From Variovorax paradoxus (lineage in GTDB: Bacteria > Pseudomonadota > Gammaproteobacteria > Burkholderiales > Burkholderiaceae_C): DNA of 64,000 nucleotides. Shown piece after piece: positions 1-9,406 of the stretch (position 1 is the stretch's first letter; every line of letters starts with the position of its first letter). The translations under genes and the position numbers were made by a program. The DNA is taken from the NCBI RefSeq assembly GCF_009498455.1, contig NZ_CP045644.1:7224088-7288087 (forward strand), read 5' to 3'. The notes under the pieces were generated by a model. The model made no database searches. It saw only the letters and a program-made list of their open reading frames with translations, and was not told the origin of the DNA.

Positions 1-429
1 GCACACGCTGGAGCGCACAGCCGACACGCCCGGCATGTGCATCAGCGTGTGCATCAAGAACTGCGACAACGCCTCCAGGTCGCGCGCGACCACCTTGAGC
101 ACGTAGTCGAAGTCGCCGGTCACCGAGTAGCACTCCAGGATCTGCCGCATGTCGGCGATCAGGTCCTGGAACTTGGGCAGCTCGTCGACGTGGCCGCGCG
201 CCATCGTGACGTGGATGAAGGCGATCACGCCCAGCCCGATGTGGCGCGCATTCAGCCGCGCGGCGTAACCGCTGATCAGCCCCAGTTCTTCGAGCCGCCG
301 GTGGCGCCGCAGGCACTGCGCGGGCGACAGCTGGGCCACCTCAGCCAGGTCCAGGTTGGACGCACGGCCGTGCGCCTGGAGGTGCTCCAGAATCCGCCGG
401 TCGGTGCGGTCGAGTTCGATGATCTGCAA
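1..429 (-). CDS. Lrp/AsnC family transcriptional regulator (3' end outside window)
   Basis: Reverse-strand reading gives an N-terminal winged helix-turn-helix (ELDRTDRRILEHLQ, then LSPAQCLRRHRRLEELGLI) followed by the start of the RAM/AsnC ligand-binding domain, with the typical CYSVTGDFDYVLKV stretch. About 143 residues are visible and the C-terminus runs off the window. The only plausible start in frame is TTG at 429, preceded by a GGGAG ribosome site. It is divergent from the ABC importer at 641, so an inferred role is amino-acid-responsive control of that importer. Confidence 0.9.
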   Translation of the reverse strand, partial: MQIIELDRTDRRILEHLQAHGRASNLDLAEVAQLSPAQCLRRHRRLEELGLISGYAARLNARHIGLGVIAFIHVTMARGHVDELPKFQDLIADMRQILECYSVTGDFDYVLKVVARDLEALSQFLMHTLMHMPGVSAVRSSVC

Positions 430-640
430 TTTCGTCTCCCTATATGCATGATTGATGCAATTATGTTTCTTAAAGCGGGGAAAGCCCGAGGGGTTCATGC
501 ACCTTAATTGTGCAAAGTACGATCTAGACTTCGACGCGCCCGGACGGCGTTGCACCCATCCGGGCCGCTGGATGGCGCCCCAGGCTTTGCCCGCGGCTTC
601 GAACGCACCCACACCCCTTTCCCCTCCCGGAGACCCTTAC

Positions 641-1618
641 GTGAAAAACGCTTTGCTTCGCACCCCCTTCAGCGCCATGGCCCTGGCCCTCGGCGTGCTC
701 GCCGCCGCACCGGCGCTGGCCGCCGACAAGTCGGTCGCCGTGACCGCCATCGTCGAGCACCCGGCGCTGGACGCCGTGCGCGACGGCGTGAAGGAAGAGC
801 TGAAGGCCGCCGGCTACGAAGCGGGCAAGAACCTGAAGTTCAGCTACCAGAGCGCGCAGGGCAACGTGGGCACCGCCGCCCAGATCGCCCGCAAGTACGT
901 GGGCGATGCGCCCGACGTGATCGTCGCCATCGCCACGCCGTCGGCGCAGGCGACCGTGGCCGCCACCAAGACGATTCCCGTCGTGTACTCGGCCATCACC
1001 GACCCGGTGGCCGCCAAGCTGGTGAAGAACTGGGAGCCCTCGGGCACCAACGTGACGGGCGTGTCCGACCTGTCGCCGCTCGAGAAGCACATCGACCTGA
1101 TCAAGAAGGTCGTGCCGAACGCCAAGCGCATCGGCGTGATCTACAGCCCCGGCGAAGCCAACTCGGTGGCCATCGTCACAGCGCTGAAGAAAGCCGCTGC
1201 CGACGCCGGCATGACCGTGGTCGAAGCCGCCGCCGCGCGCACCGTCGACGTGCCCACCGCCGCCCAGAGCCTGGTCGGCAAGGCCGACGTGATCTACACG
1301 CCCACCGACAACAACGTGGTCTCGGCCTTCGAGGGCATCGTGAAGGTGGCGCAGCAGGCCAAGCTGCCCGTGGTGGCCGCCGACACCGCCACCGTCGAGC
1401 GCGGCGCCGTGGCCGCACTGGGCCTGAACTACACCGACATCGGCCGCCAGACCGGCAAGATCGTGGTGCGCATCCTCAAGGGCGAGAAGCCCGGCGCCAT
1501 CGCATCGCAGACCAGCACCAACTTCGAGCTGGTGGTGAACCCCAGCGCGGCCAAGCTGCAGGGCGTGACCCTGTCGGACGCGCTGCTGAAGTCGGCGAAG
1601 GTCGTCAGCACCAAGTAA
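641..1618 (+). CDS. ABC transporter substrate-binding protein (TrpX-like, ABC_sub_bind family)
   Basis: This is a 325-aa periplasmic binding protein. I chose the GTG start at 641 because it follows a GGAG ribosome site and gives a classic signal peptide (MALALGVLAAAPALAA, cleavage near residue 28). An open frame continues upstream to 452 but codes for no credible N-terminus. The mature part has the two-lobe ABC_sub_bind pattern (VAVTAIVEHPALDAVRDG, IVAIATPSAQATVAATK, GVIYSPGEANS). It is the first gene of a binding-protein, permease and ATPase operon. Family members import aromatic amino acids in Gram-positives; the substrate here is not known. Confidence 0.9.
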   Translation: MKNALLRTPFSAMALALGVLAAAPALAADKSVAVTAIVEHPALDAVRDGVKEELKAAGYEAGKNLKFSYQSAQGNVGTAAQIARKYVGDAPDVIVAIATPSAQATVAATKTIPVVYSAITDPVAAKLVKNWEPSGTNVTGVSDLSPLEKHIDLIKKVVPNAKRIGVIYSPGEANSVAIVTALKKAAADAGMTVVEAAAARTVDVPTAAQSLVGKADVIYTPTDNNVVSAFEGIVKVAQQAKLPVVAADTATVERGAVAALGLNYTDIGRQTGKIVVRILKGEKPGAIASQTSTNFELVVNPSAAKLQGVTLSDALLKSAKVVSTK

Positions 1619-1627
1619 AAGCCGCCC

Positions 1628-1674
1628 CGGCGGGCCTTCCGCTCCCGGCGCAGGCCGGGCGCCGGGGCCCGCCG
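1628..1674 (+). promoter_or_regulatory. GC-rich hairpin between binding-protein and permease genes
   Basis: Arms CGGCGGGCC (1628-1636) and GGCCCGCCG (1666-1674) are exact complements and the loop can itself fold. No U tract follows, so it is not a full terminator. Such hairpins between a binding-protein gene and its permease often stabilise the upstream message and lower downstream expression; that role is inferred here. Confidence 0.5.
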
Positions 1675-1696
1675 ACTGCGCTCCCCGGAAGCCCCC

Positions 1697-2593
1697 ATGT
1701 CCCTCATTGCTTCGCTGGGCGCCATCGAGATCGGTCTGATTTTCGGACTGGTCGCGCTGGGCGTCTTCATGTCGTTTCGCATCATCAACTTTCCCGACCT
1801 CACGGTGGACGGCAGCTTTCCGCTGGGCGCCGCCGTGGCCGCGACGCTCATCGTCGCGGGCTGGAACCCCGCCGCCGCCACGGCCGTCGCCTGCGTGGCC
1901 GGTGCCGCCTCGGGCTGGCTCACGGCCTGGCTCAACGTCAAGCTGAAGATCATGCAGCTGCTCGCGAGCATCCTGGTGATGATCGCGCTGTACTCCATCA
2001 ACCTGCGCGTGATGGGCAAGCCCAACGTGGCGCTCATCACCGAACCCACGGTGTTCAGCATGGTCAGCTTCGGCGGCATGCCCGAGCAGTGGGCCAAGCC
2101 GCTGTTGCTGCTGATCATCGTGATCGCCGCGAAGATCCTGGTCGACATGTTCTTCGCCTCCGAAGCCGGCCTGGCGATGCGCGCCACCGGCGGCAACGCG
2201 CGCATGGCGCGTGCGCAGGGCATCTCGACCGACTTCCACACGATGGCAGGCCTGGCGCTTTCCAACGCGCTGGTGGCGCTGGCCGGTGCGCTGTTCGCGC
2301 AGAGCCAGGGCACGGCCGACATCTCGATGGGCGTGGGCACGATCGTGATCGGCCTGGCCGCCGTGATCATCGGCGAGACCCTGCTGCCCGCGCGCAGCAT
2401 GGTCATCACCACGCTGGCCTGCGTGCTGGGTGCGCTGCTGTATCGCTTCTTCATCGCGATGGCGCTCAACACCGACTTCATGGGCCTGCAGGCGCAAGAC
2501 CTGAACCTCGTCACCGCCGTTCTCGTGGCGTTCGCGCTGCTGGTGCCCGCCTACAAGCGCAAGCTGGGCGGACTCTTCAAGGGGAAGAACTGA
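1697..2593 (+). CDS. ABC transporter permease (TrpY-like, BPD_transp_2)
   Basis: This is a 298-aa integral membrane protein with about eight to nine hydrophobic segments, such as IGLIFGLVALGVFMSF near the N-terminus and TAVLVAFALLVPAY near the end. It matches the branched-chain-type permease family, including the motif-like stretch FPDLTVDGSFPLGAA seen in TrpY-like permeases. Its stop overlaps the next start as TGATG, so translation is coupled to the ATPase. It forms the membrane channel for the binding protein encoded at 641. Confidence 0.9.
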   Translation: MSLIASLGAIEIGLIFGLVALGVFMSFRIINFPDLTVDGSFPLGAAVAATLIVAGWNPAAATAVACVAGAASGWLTAWLNVKLKIMQLLASILVMIALYSINLRVMGKPNVALITEPTVFSMVSFGGMPEQWAKPLLLLIIVIAAKILVDMFFASEAGLAMRATGGNARMARAQGISTDFHTMAGLALSNALVALAGALFAQSQGTADISMGVGTIVIGLAAVIIGETLLPARSMVITTLACVLGALLYRFFIAMALNTDFMGLQAQDLNLVTAVLVAFALLVPAYKRKLGGLFKGKN

Positions 2594-3387
2594 TGCTGCG
2601 CGCGCAACAACTCGAAATCACCTTCAACCCCGGCACGCCGATCGAAAACCGCGTGCTGCGTGGCCTGAGCCTGGACATTCCCACCGGCCAGTTCGTCACC
2701 GTGATCGGCTCGAACGGCGCGGGCAAGTCGACCTTTCTGAACGCGATCAGCGGCGACCTGATGGTCGACAAGGGCCGCCTCGAAATCGACGGCAAGGACG
2801 TGACCCGCCTGAACGCCTGGCAGCGCTCGGGCATGGTGGCGCGCGTGTTCCAGGACCCGATGGCCGGCACCTGCGAGGCGCTGACCATCGAGGAAAACAT
2901 GGCGCTGGCGTGGAAGCGCGGCGAGCGCAGGGGCTTCGGCTTCTCGCTCAATCGCAACCTGCGCGAACTGTTCCGCGAGAAGCTGTCGATCCTGAAGCTG
3001 GGCCTCGAAAACCGGCTGGCCGACCGCATCGGCCTGCTCTCGGGCGGCCAGCGCCAGGCCGTGAGCCTGCTGATGGCGTCGCTGCGGCCCTCGCGCATCC
3101 TGCTGCTCGACGAGCACACGGCCGCGCTCGACCCGAAGACCGCCGCCTTCGTGCTGGAGCTGACCGCCAAGATCGTCGAAGGCAGCCAGCTCACCGCGAT
3201 GATGGTCACGCACAGCATGCGCCAGGCGCTGGACTACGGTTCGCGCACCGTGATGCTGCACGAAGGCCAGGTGATCCTCGACGTGGCCGGCGACCAGCGC
3301 TCGGGCCTGGACGTGCCCGACCTGCTGCGCATGTTCGAGCAGACGCGCGGCGAGAAGCTGGACGACGACAAGCTGCTGCTCGCCTGA
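2593..3387 (+). CDS. ABC transporter ATP-binding protein (TrpZ-like)
   Basis: This is a 264-aa nucleotide-binding subunit. Walker A is GSNGAGKST at residues 39-47, the signature is LSGGQ at 149-153, and Walker B is ILLLDE at 169-174 with the D-loop TAALD. The start overlaps the permease stop (TGATG) and the stop overlaps the following GNAT start in the same way, so the four genes from 641 to 3902 probably form one transcript. It energises the importer on the cytoplasmic face. Confidence 0.93.
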   Translation: MLRAQQLEITFNPGTPIENRVLRGLSLDIPTGQFVTVIGSNGAGKSTFLNAISGDLMVDKGRLEIDGKDVTRLNAWQRSGMVARVFQDPMAGTCEALTIEENMALAWKRGERRGFGFSLNRNLRELFREKLSILKLGLENRLADRIGLLSGGQRQAVSLLMASLRPSRILLLDEHTAALDPKTAAFVLELTAKIVEGSQLTAMMVTHSMRQALDYGSRTVMLHEGQVILDVAGDQRSGLDVPDLLRMFEQTRGEKLDDDKLLLA

Positions 3388-3902
3388 TGGACGCAGCGCC
3401 TTCTCTTCTCGTGCGCGACATGCGCGCGGACGATCTCGAGGCCGTGCTGGCGATCCAGCTCGCCTGCTACGGCGCGGGGTTCGTGGAGGACGGCGTGCTC
3501 ATCGCGCGGCGGCTGGCCACCTCGCCGCACACCGGCTGGGTGGCCGAGCACGGCGGCGCCGTGCGGGCCTACCTGGCGGCCTACCCCTCGCAGCGCGGCA
3601 AGCTCACGCCGTTGCATGGCGACTTCGAGGTCGCGCCCGCCGCCGACGCGCTCTATCTGCACGACCTGGCGGTGCACCCCGAGGCCTCGGGGCTCGGCCT
3701 GGGGCCGCGCCTCGTGCGCCACGCCTGGGCCCACGCGCTGCGTGCGGGCTGGCGGCATTCGACGCTGGTGTCGGTGCAAGCATCGGTCGGGTTCTGGGAG
3801 CGCCAGGGGTATGCGGCCACGGCGCCGGCCGGCGACGAGCAGCAGGCCCGGCTGGCGACCTACCCCGGGCACTCGGTCTACATGGCCCGCCGGCTCGACT
3901 GA
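3387..3902 (+). CDS. GNAT family N-acetyltransferase
   Basis: This 171-aa protein has the acetyl-CoA-binding segment of GNAT enzymes (YLHDLAVHPEASGLGLGPRLVRHA, the R/Q-x-x-G-x-G/A region, about residues 88-111) and a C-terminal strand with FWERQGY. It is translationally coupled to the ABC ATPase by a TGATG overlap. The acyl acceptor cannot be told from sequence. Linkage to the importer suggests, without proof, a small-molecule amine imported by it. Confidence 0.85.
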   Translation: MDAAPSLLVRDMRADDLEAVLAIQLACYGAGFVEDGVLIARRLATSPHTGWVAEHGGAVRAYLAAYPSQRGKLTPLHGDFEVAPAADALYLHDLAVHPEASGLGLGPRLVRHAWAHALRAGWRHSTLVSVQASVGFWERQGYAATAPAGDEQQARLATYPGHSVYMARRLD

Positions 3903-3909
3903 CGTCGGC

Positions 3910-4188
3910 TCAGCGGCCCCAGCCGCGCATCACGAGCCACTGCACGGTGCCGCAGACCGCCGCCAGCGCGGCATAGGTGGCCATCGAGCCGTCGCGGCCC
4001 GTGACGATCAGGCCGGCCAGCGAGGTCAGCAGGCCGGCCCCGAAGGTGATCGCCCATTGCATCCACCAGCGCGGAATGCCGGTGCGCGGGCCGCCAAGAA
4101 AGCGCCCCACGGCCACGAGCACCCAGGCGATGAAAGCCGCGGGTGCCGCAAAATTAAGCAGGTGATTGAAGAGGTCCAGCAGGTCCAT
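3910..4188 (-). CDS. Small membrane protein of unknown function
   Basis: This 92-aa frame is convergent with the GNAT gene (7 bp apart). It contains three hydrophobic helices (AAPAAFIAWVLVAVG, WAITFGAGLLTSLAGLIV, YAALAAVCGTVQWLVM). An upstream in-frame ATG at 4251 would add 21 residues, but the internal ATG at 4188 gives a cleaner membrane protein. I do not recognise a named family. It may be a conserved hypothetical inner-membrane protein. Confidence 0.55.
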   Translation of the reverse strand: MDLLDLFNHLLNFAAPAAFIAWVLVAVGRFLGGPRTGIPRWWMQWAITFGAGLLTSLAGLIVTGRDGSMATYAALAAVCGTVQWLVMRGWGR

Positions 4189-4286
4189 GAGGGGCCGTGA
4201 GTGGGCGCGAGGCCATGTGGCGGCGCATATGGCGGTCATAGGGAAAGCCATTTGCCCCTCGGCAAACCTCGCCCGGCTGCTGATTT

Positions 4287-4292
4287 TATAAT
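4287..4292 (+). promoter_or_regulatory. Perfect TATAAT -10 element just upstream of hemA
   Basis: The hexamer TATAAT ends 6 bp before the hemA ATG. With normal spacing, transcription would start at or within one or two bases of the start codon, so the message may be leaderless. No convincing -35 box at 16-18 bp was found. Confidence 0.45.
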
Positions 4293-4298
4293 CATGGA

Positions 4299-5570
4299 AT
4301 GTCAGTCTGGGCTCTCGGCTTGAACCACACGACCGCGCCGCTCGATCTGCGCGGTCGTTTCGCGTTCGCGCTCGATCAGATCGCCCCGACGCTGCACAGT
4401 TTGCGCAGTTCTTTTGGCAGCAGCAGCCACCCGCAAGTCGAGGCCGCGATCATCTCGACCTGCAACCGCACCGAGATCTATTGCGCCTCCGAGCACATCG
4501 CGCTCGACCACACCTTCGGCTGGCTGGCCCAGAGCGGCGGCGTGGCCCCCGCCCTGCTGCGCTCGCACGCCTACACCCTGCACGACGACGAAGCCGCGCG
4601 CCATGCCTTCCGCGTGGCCAGCGGCCTCGACTCCATGGTCCTCGGCGAGGCCCAGATCCTCGGCCAGATGAAGGACGCCGTGCGCGCGGCCGAAACCGCC
4701 GGCGCGCTCGGCAGCACGCTCAACCAGCTGTTCCAGCGCTCGTTCGCGGTCGCCAAAGAAGTGCGCACCGCCACCGAAATCGGCGCCCACTCGATCAGCA
4801 TGGCCGCCGCCGCCGTGCGCCTGGCCGGCCAGCTGTTCGAAGACCTGCGCACCACGCGCGTGCTGTTCGTCGGCGCGGGCGAAATGATCGACCTCGCGGC
4901 CACGCACTTCGCGGCCAAGGAACCCAAGGCCATCGCCATCGCCAACCGCACGCTGGAGCGCGGCGAAAAGCTGGCGTCGCGCTTCGGCGGCGAAGCCATG
5001 CGGCTGGCCGACCTGCCGGCGCGGCTGGCCGAGTTCGACATCGTCATCAGCTGCACCGCGAGCACGCTGCCGATCATTGGCCTGGGCGCCGTGGAGCGCG
5101 CGCTCAAGGCACGCAAGCACCGCCCGATGTTCATGGTCGACCTGGCCGTGCCGCGCGACATCGAACCCGAAGTGAAGGCCCTCGAAGACATCTACCTGTA
5201 CACCGTGGACGACCTCGCCCAGGTGGTGCAGCAGGGCCAGGCCAACCGCCAGGCGGCCGTGGCGCAGGCCGAGGTCATCATCGACGCCGGCGTGCAGAGC
5301 TTCATGCACTGGCTGGGCCAGCGCGGCACCGTGCCGCTGATCCAGCAGCTCAACGCGCAGGCCGACGAATGGCGCGCCGCCGAAATGGCCCGCGCGCGCA
5401 AGCTGCTCGCCAAGGGCGAATCGGTCGAGGTCGTGCTCGAAGCCATGTCGCGCGGGCTCACGCAGAAGATGATGCACGGCGCCATGGCCGAACTGCACGC
5501 GGGCGATGCCGCCTCGCGCGAACAGACGGCGCAGACGCTCTCGCGCCTGTTCCTGCGCAAAGAGCGTTAG
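4299..5570 (+). CDS. hemA: Glutamyl-tRNA reductase
   Basis: At 423 aa it has the usual family length. It reduces glutamyl-tRNA(Glu) to glutamate-1-semialdehyde, the first committed step of C5-pathway haem synthesis. Visible signatures are [12 protein letters not shown] at the N-terminus, the catalytic cysteine in STCNRTEIY (Cys55), [19 protein letters not shown], an NADPH-binding loop VLFVGAGEM near residue 190, and a C-terminal helical dimerisation domain. No ribosome-binding site is visible, in line with the TATAAT almost touching the ATG. prfA and prmC follow, a common betaproteobacterial arrangement. Confidence 0.97.
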   Translation: MSVWALGLNHTTAPLDLRGRFAFALDQIAPTLHSLRSSFGSSSHPQVEAAIISTCNRTEIYCASEHIALDHTFGWLAQSGGVAPALLRSHAYTLHDDEAARHAFRVASGLDSMVLGEAQILGQMKDAVRAAETAGALGSTLNQLFQRSFAVAKEVRTATEIGAHSISMAAAAVRLAGQLFEDLRTTRVLFVGAGEMIDLAATHFAAKEPKAIAIANRTLERGEKLASRFGGEAMRLADLPARLAEFDIVISCTASTLPIIGLGAVERALKARKHRPMFMVDLAVPRDIEPEVKALEDIYLYTVDDLAQVVQQGQANRQAAVAQAEVIIDAGVQSFMHWLGQRGTVPLIQQLNAQADEWRAAEMARARKLLAKGESVEVVLEAMSRGLTQKMMHGAMAELHAGDAASREQTAQTLSRLFLRKER

Positions 5571-5675
5571 CGACGACGCTCGTTGATGGCCCGCCTGCCG
5601 CGCGGGCTGTGCTTTTCATGCGCCCTGCCGCTGCACTGCGGCGTCCCCCTCCCCATTTTTCGAGTCCCTTCCGTC

Positions 5676-6764
5676 GTGAAATCCTTTCTGCGCCACCAAC
5701 TCGAACGCTATGTCCAACGCCTGGGCGAGCTCGACTTCCTGCTCTCGCGCGAAGACATCATGAGCGACATGGCGCAGTACCGCACCATCTCGCGCGAGCA
5801 CGCCGAGGTCACGCAGATCGCCGGCCGCTACGAGCGCTTCAAGCAGCGCGAGGCCGACATCGCGGGCGCAATAGAAATGCTCGACGACCCCGACATGGCC
5901 GAGATGGCAGCGGAAGAAATCGCCGGTGCCGAGGCCGAGCTGGTGCAGCTCGAAGACGAGCTGCAGCGCCTGCTGCTGCCCAAGGACCCGGACGACGCAC
6001 GCAACGCCTTCATGGAAATCCGCGCCGGCACGGGCGGCGACGAATCGGCGCTGTTCGCGGGCGATCTGCTGCGCATGTACACGCGCTACTGCGAGCGCGT
6101 GGGCCTGCGCTGCGAGGTGGTGAGCGAGAGCGCGAGCGAACTCGGCGGCTACAAGGAAGTGGTGATCCGCATCGTCGGTGACGAAGTCTTCGGCAAGCTG
6201 CGCTTCGAATCGGGCGGCCACCGCGTGCAGCGCGTGCCGGCCACCGAAACCCAGGGCCGCATCCACACCAGCGCCTGCACCGTCGCCGTGCTGGCTGAGC
6301 CCGACGAAACCGTGGCGGTGCAGATCAACCCGGCCGACCTGCGCATCGACACCTACCGTGCGAGCGGCGCCGGCGGCCAGCACATCAACAAGACCGATTC
6401 AGCCGTGCGCATCACGCACATCCCGACCGGCATCGTGGCCGAGTGCCAGGACGACCGCAGCCAGCACCGCAACAAGGCCAAGGCGCTGCAGGTGCTGTCG
6501 GCCCGCATCCAGGAAAAAGACCGCAGCGAGCGCGCCGCCAAGGACGCCGCCATGCGCAAGGGCCTGATCGGCAGCGGCGACCGCTCGGACCGCATCCGCA
6601 CCTACAACTTCCCGCAGGGTCGGCTCACCGATCACCGCATCAATCTCACGCTCTACAAGCTGCTCGCCATCATGGAAGGCGACCTGGGTGACGTGCTCGA
6701 GGCGCTGCGCGCCGCGCGTGAAGCCGAGCAGCTGGCCGAACTCGAATCGAGCCTGCCCGCGTGA
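5676..6764 (+). CDS. prfA: Peptide chain release factor 1
   Basis: From GTG at 5676 the protein is 362 aa, matching RF1 (about 360). An in-frame ATG at 5583 would add 31 unrelated residues. The GGQ peptidyl-hydrolase motif is at 233-235 in [15 protein letters not shown], and the RF1-type codon-recognition tripeptide PAT is at 188-190, which separates it from RF2. It terminates translation at UAA and UAG. Its stop overlaps the prmC start (TGATG), coupling it to the enzyme that methylates its GGQ glutamine. Confidence 0.96.
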   Translation: MKSFLRHQLERYVQRLGELDFLLSREDIMSDMAQYRTISREHAEVTQIAGRYERFKQREADIAGAIEMLDDPDMAEMAAEEIAGAEAELVQLEDELQRLLLPKDPDDARNAFMEIRAGTGGDESALFAGDLLRMYTRYCERVGLRCEVVSESASELGGYKEVVIRIVGDEVFGKLRFESGGHRVQRVPATETQGRIHTSACTVAVLAEPDETVAVQINPADLRIDTYRASGAGGQHINKTDSAVRITHIPTGIVAECQDDRSQHRNKAKALQVLSARIQEKDRSERAAKDAAMRKGLIGSGDRSDRIRTYNFPQGRLTDHRINLTLYKLLAIMEGDLGDVLEALRAAREAEQLAELESSLPA

Positions 6765-7612
6765 TGACCGACGCCACCGCACCGTCCACCGTGGCGCAGG
6801 CGCTGGCCGCGGCCGTGGCCCTGGGCATCGACCGACTCGACGCCCAGTTGCTGCTGCTGCACGCGCTGGGCCGCCCCGTGAACGACCGCGCCTGGCTGCT
6901 CGCACACGACACCGATCCGTTTCCCGGCGAGGCCTGGCCTGCGTTCGCGGCCCGGCTGTCGCGCCGCACGGCGGGCGAGCCGGTCGCCTACCTGCTGGGC
7001 GAGAAGGAATTCCACGGCCTGCAGCTGCAGGTCGATGCCCGCGTGCTGGTGCCGCGCCCCGACACCGAAACGTTGGTCGAGTGGGCCCTCGCCTGCCTCG
7101 ATGGTCGCCCGGCCCCGCGCGTGCTCGACCTCGGCACGGGCAGCGGCGCGATCGCGCTGGCGCTGCAGCATGCACGGCCCGACGCGCAGGTCGACGCGGT
7201 CGACGCCAGCGCCGACGCGCTCGCGGTGGCCCGGGCCAACGCGCAGCGCCTGGGCCTGCCGGTGCGCTTCACCGAATCGAGCTGGCTCGACGGCGCCGCC
7301 GACGGCTACGCGGTCATCGCCAGCAACCCGCCGTACATCGCCGCCGGCGATCCGCACCTGCCCGCGCTGCGCCATGAGCCGACCCGCGCGCTGGTGGCGG
7401 GCGCCGACGGCCTCGACGACATCCGCCAGATCGTGCGCGACGCGCCCGCCCACCTCGCCGACGGCGGCTGGCTGCTGCTGGAACACGGCCACGACCAGGC
7501 CGAGGCGGTGCGCCAGCTGCTGGCCGCGCGCGGCTTTGCCGAAGTGCAAAGCCGCGACGACCTTGCCGGCATCGCCCGCTGCTCCGGCGGCATCTGGCGC
7601 ACGGTGAAATAA
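6764..7612 (+). CDS. prmC: Release factor glutamine methyltransferase
   Basis: At 282 aa it has the S-adenosylmethionine-binding motif DLGTGSG (122-128) and the N5-glutamine methyltransferase motif NPPY (188-191). It methylates the GGQ glutamine of RF1 and RF2. I chose the ATG at 6764, overlapping the prfA stop, over an in-frame GTG one codon earlier. The gene pair prfA-prmC is conserved across bacteria, which supports the assignment. Confidence 0.96.
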   Translation: MTDATAPSTVAQALAAAVALGIDRLDAQLLLLHALGRPVNDRAWLLAHDTDPFPGEAWPAFAARLSRRTAGEPVAYLLGEKEFHGLQLQVDARVLVPRPDTETLVEWALACLDGRPAPRVLDLGTGSGAIALALQHARPDAQVDAVDASADALAVARANAQRLGLPVRFTESSWLDGAADGYAVIASNPPYIAAGDPHLPALRHEPTRALVAGADGLDDIRQIVRDAPAHLADGGWLLLEHGHDQAEAVRQLLAARGFAEVQSRDDLAGIARCSGGIWRTVK

Positions 7613-7644
7613 TCCCCCCAGCCCACTTTTCTTCAGGAGTCCCC

Positions 7645-7974
7645 ATGTCCGACGCTCAACAACGCATCGACGACCTCGTCAAATCCAACGAACTCGTGCT
7701 CTTCATGAAGGGCAACGCCAGCTTCCCGATGTGCGGCTTCTCGGGCCGCGCCATCCAGATCCTCAAGGCCGTGGGGGTCGACACCAAGGCGCTCAAGACC
7801 GTCAACGTGCTCGAAGACGACGGCATCCGCCAGGGCATCAAGGAATACAGCAACTGGCCCACCATCCCCCAGCTCTACGTGAAGGGTGAGTTCGTGGGCG
7901 GCTCGGACATCATGATGGAGATGTACGAGTCGGGCGAGCTGCAGCAGGTGATCGGCGGCGGCGCGTCCGCCTGA
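7645..7974 (+). CDS. grxD: Monothiol glutaredoxin, Grx4 type
   Basis: This 109-aa protein has the monothiol active site CGFS (Cys30) and the Grx4 context FMKGNASFPMCGFS and WPTIPQLYVKGEFVGGSDI. Such proteins bind a 2Fe-2S cluster with glutathione and act in iron-sulfur cluster transfer. An AGGAG ribosome site sits eight bases before the ATG. It follows prmC by 32 bp and may share its transcript. Confidence 0.95.
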   Translation: MSDAQQRIDDLVKSNELVLFMKGNASFPMCGFSGRAIQILKAVGVDTKALKTVNVLEDDGIRQGIKEYSNWPTIPQLYVKGEFVGGSDIMMEMYESGELQQVIGGGASA

Positions 7975-8072
7975 GCCCCGCGCTTTCTCTTTCTGTTTGA
8001 CGGGCGCCGCGCCTCGCGCGCGCCCGAACCCGGTGCCAGTCATGGCACCATGGCGGTCTACAACGTGCCGCC

Positions 8073-9392
8073 ATGACTCTCACCCAAAGCCTGCTCATCA
8101 TCGCGCTGCTGATCGCGATGAGCGCCTTCTTCTCCCTCGCCGAAATCTGCCTGGCCGCCTCGCGCCGCCTGCGTCTGCGCCAGATGGCCGACGAGGGCGA
8201 CCCGCGCGCGGAAAAGGTGCTGCGCGTGCAGGAGCAGCCGGGCCACTATTTCACCGTGGTGCAGATCGGCCTGAACGCCGTGGCGATCCTCGGCGGCGTG
8301 GTCGGCGAAGGCTCGCTGAGCCCGTATTTCGCGCGCTTCTTCGAGAACTGGCTGAGCGTGGAGGTCGCGGCCAACATCGCCTTCCTGTGCTCGTTCGTGA
8401 TCGTGATCGCGGTGTTCCTGGTGTTCGCCGACCTGTTCCCCAAGCGCCTGGGCATGAGCGCGCCCGAGCGGCTTGCCGTGCGCATCGTCGGGCCGATGCT
8501 GCTGCTGATCACCGCCTTCAAGCCGCTGGTGTGGTTCTTCACGCGCGCGACCGATTTGCTGTTCAAGGTGCTCGGCATGCCGATGGCGCGCGACGACAAG
8601 ATCACCTCGGCCGACATCCTTGCCATGACCGAGGCCGGCGCGCAGGCCGGCGTGCTGGCGGCGCGCGAGCAGCAGGTGATTGCCAACGTGTTCGAGCTCG
8701 ACACGCGCCTCGTCAGCAGCGTGATGACGGCGCGCGAAAGCATCGCCTGGTTTTTGCACGACGACCCCGAGTCGGTGCTGCGCGCGCGCATCGTGGCCGA
8801 GCCGTTTTCGGCCTACCCGGTGTGCGACGGCGACATCGACCACGTGCTGGGTTACGTGGATGCCAAGGACATGTTCCAGCGCGTGCTCAGCGGCCAGCCG
8901 CTGGCCTTCGACCAGGGCCTGACGCTGCACAAGGCGCTGGTGATTCCCGACCGGTTGTCGCTCACCGAAGTGCTCGAGCAGTTCCAGCAGGCGCGCGAAG
9001 ACTTCGCGATCATCGTCAACGAATACAGCCTGGTGGTCGGCGTGATCACGCTCAACGACGTGATGAGCACGGTGATGGGCGACCTGGTGTCGACGTCGAC
9101 GCCCGAAGAAGAACAGATCGTGAAGCGCGACGAGAACTCGTGGCTGATCGACGGCATCACGCCCATCCAGGACGTGCAGCGCGCTCTGCACATCGACGAG
9201 CTGCCGCATGCCGAGGAATATGAAACGCTGGCCGGCTTCCTCATGGTGATGCTGCGCCGCGTGCCCAAGCGCACGGACAGCGTGACCTGGGGCGGCTACA
9301 CCTTCGAGGTGATGGACGTCGACAGCTACCGCATCGACCAGGTGATGGTGACCAGGGGATCGGCCACCGCCAAGGCCGTGGTCGCCGACTGA
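8073..9392 (+). CDS. CNNM/CorC-type membrane protein with DUF21, CBS and CorC/HlyC domains (YtfL/PaeA-like)
   Basis: This 439-aa protein has an N-terminal DUF21 membrane domain with four hydrophobic segments (to about residue 200), a CBS pair (about 210-330, with LVSSVMTARESI) and a C-terminal CorC_HlyC domain (about 345-430). E. coli YtfL/PaeA of the same layout exports polyamines, and other relatives act in magnesium or cobalt efflux. The substrate here is therefore open. No clear ribosome site precedes the ATG, but conservation begins at the first residues. Confidence 0.88.
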   Translation: MTLTQSLLIIALLIAMSAFFSLAEICLAASRRLRLRQMADEGDPRAEKVLRVQEQPGHYFTVVQIGLNAVAILGGVVGEGSLSPYFARFFENWLSVEVAANIAFLCSFVIVIAVFLVFADLFPKRLGMSAPERLAVRIVGPMLLLITAFKPLVWFFTRATDLLFKVLGMPMARDDKITSADILAMTEAGAQAGVLAAREQQVIANVFELDTRLVSSVMTARESIAWFLHDDPESVLRARIVAEPFSAYPVCDGDIDHVLGYVDAKDMFQRVLSGQPLAFDQGLTLHKALVIPDRLSLTEVLEQFQQAREDFAIIVNEYSLVVGVITLNDVMSTVMGDLVSTSTPEEEQIVKRDENSWLIDGITPIQDVQRALHIDELPHAEEYETLAGFLMVMLRRVPKRTDSVTWGGYTFEVMDVDSYRIDQVMVTRGSATAKAVVAD

Positions 9393-9406
9393 GCGATTGC
9401 GCTCAG
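9389..9406. terminator. Palindrome spanning two convergent stop codons
   Basis: CTGAGCG (9389-9395), loop ATTG, CGCTCAG (9400-9406) form an exact 7-bp stem. It contains the stop of the upstream CorC-type gene and the stop of the convergent transglycosylase gene. It has no T tract on either strand, so any terminator role is weak. Confidence 0.35.

Noticed and set aside
508..2592. Long + strand open frame across the ABC binding-protein and permease genes, upstream of and in frame with the ATPase gene
   Set aside because: Over the binding-protein and permease genes it reads Arg-rich out-of-frame sequence; only the part from 2593 is the ATPase gene.
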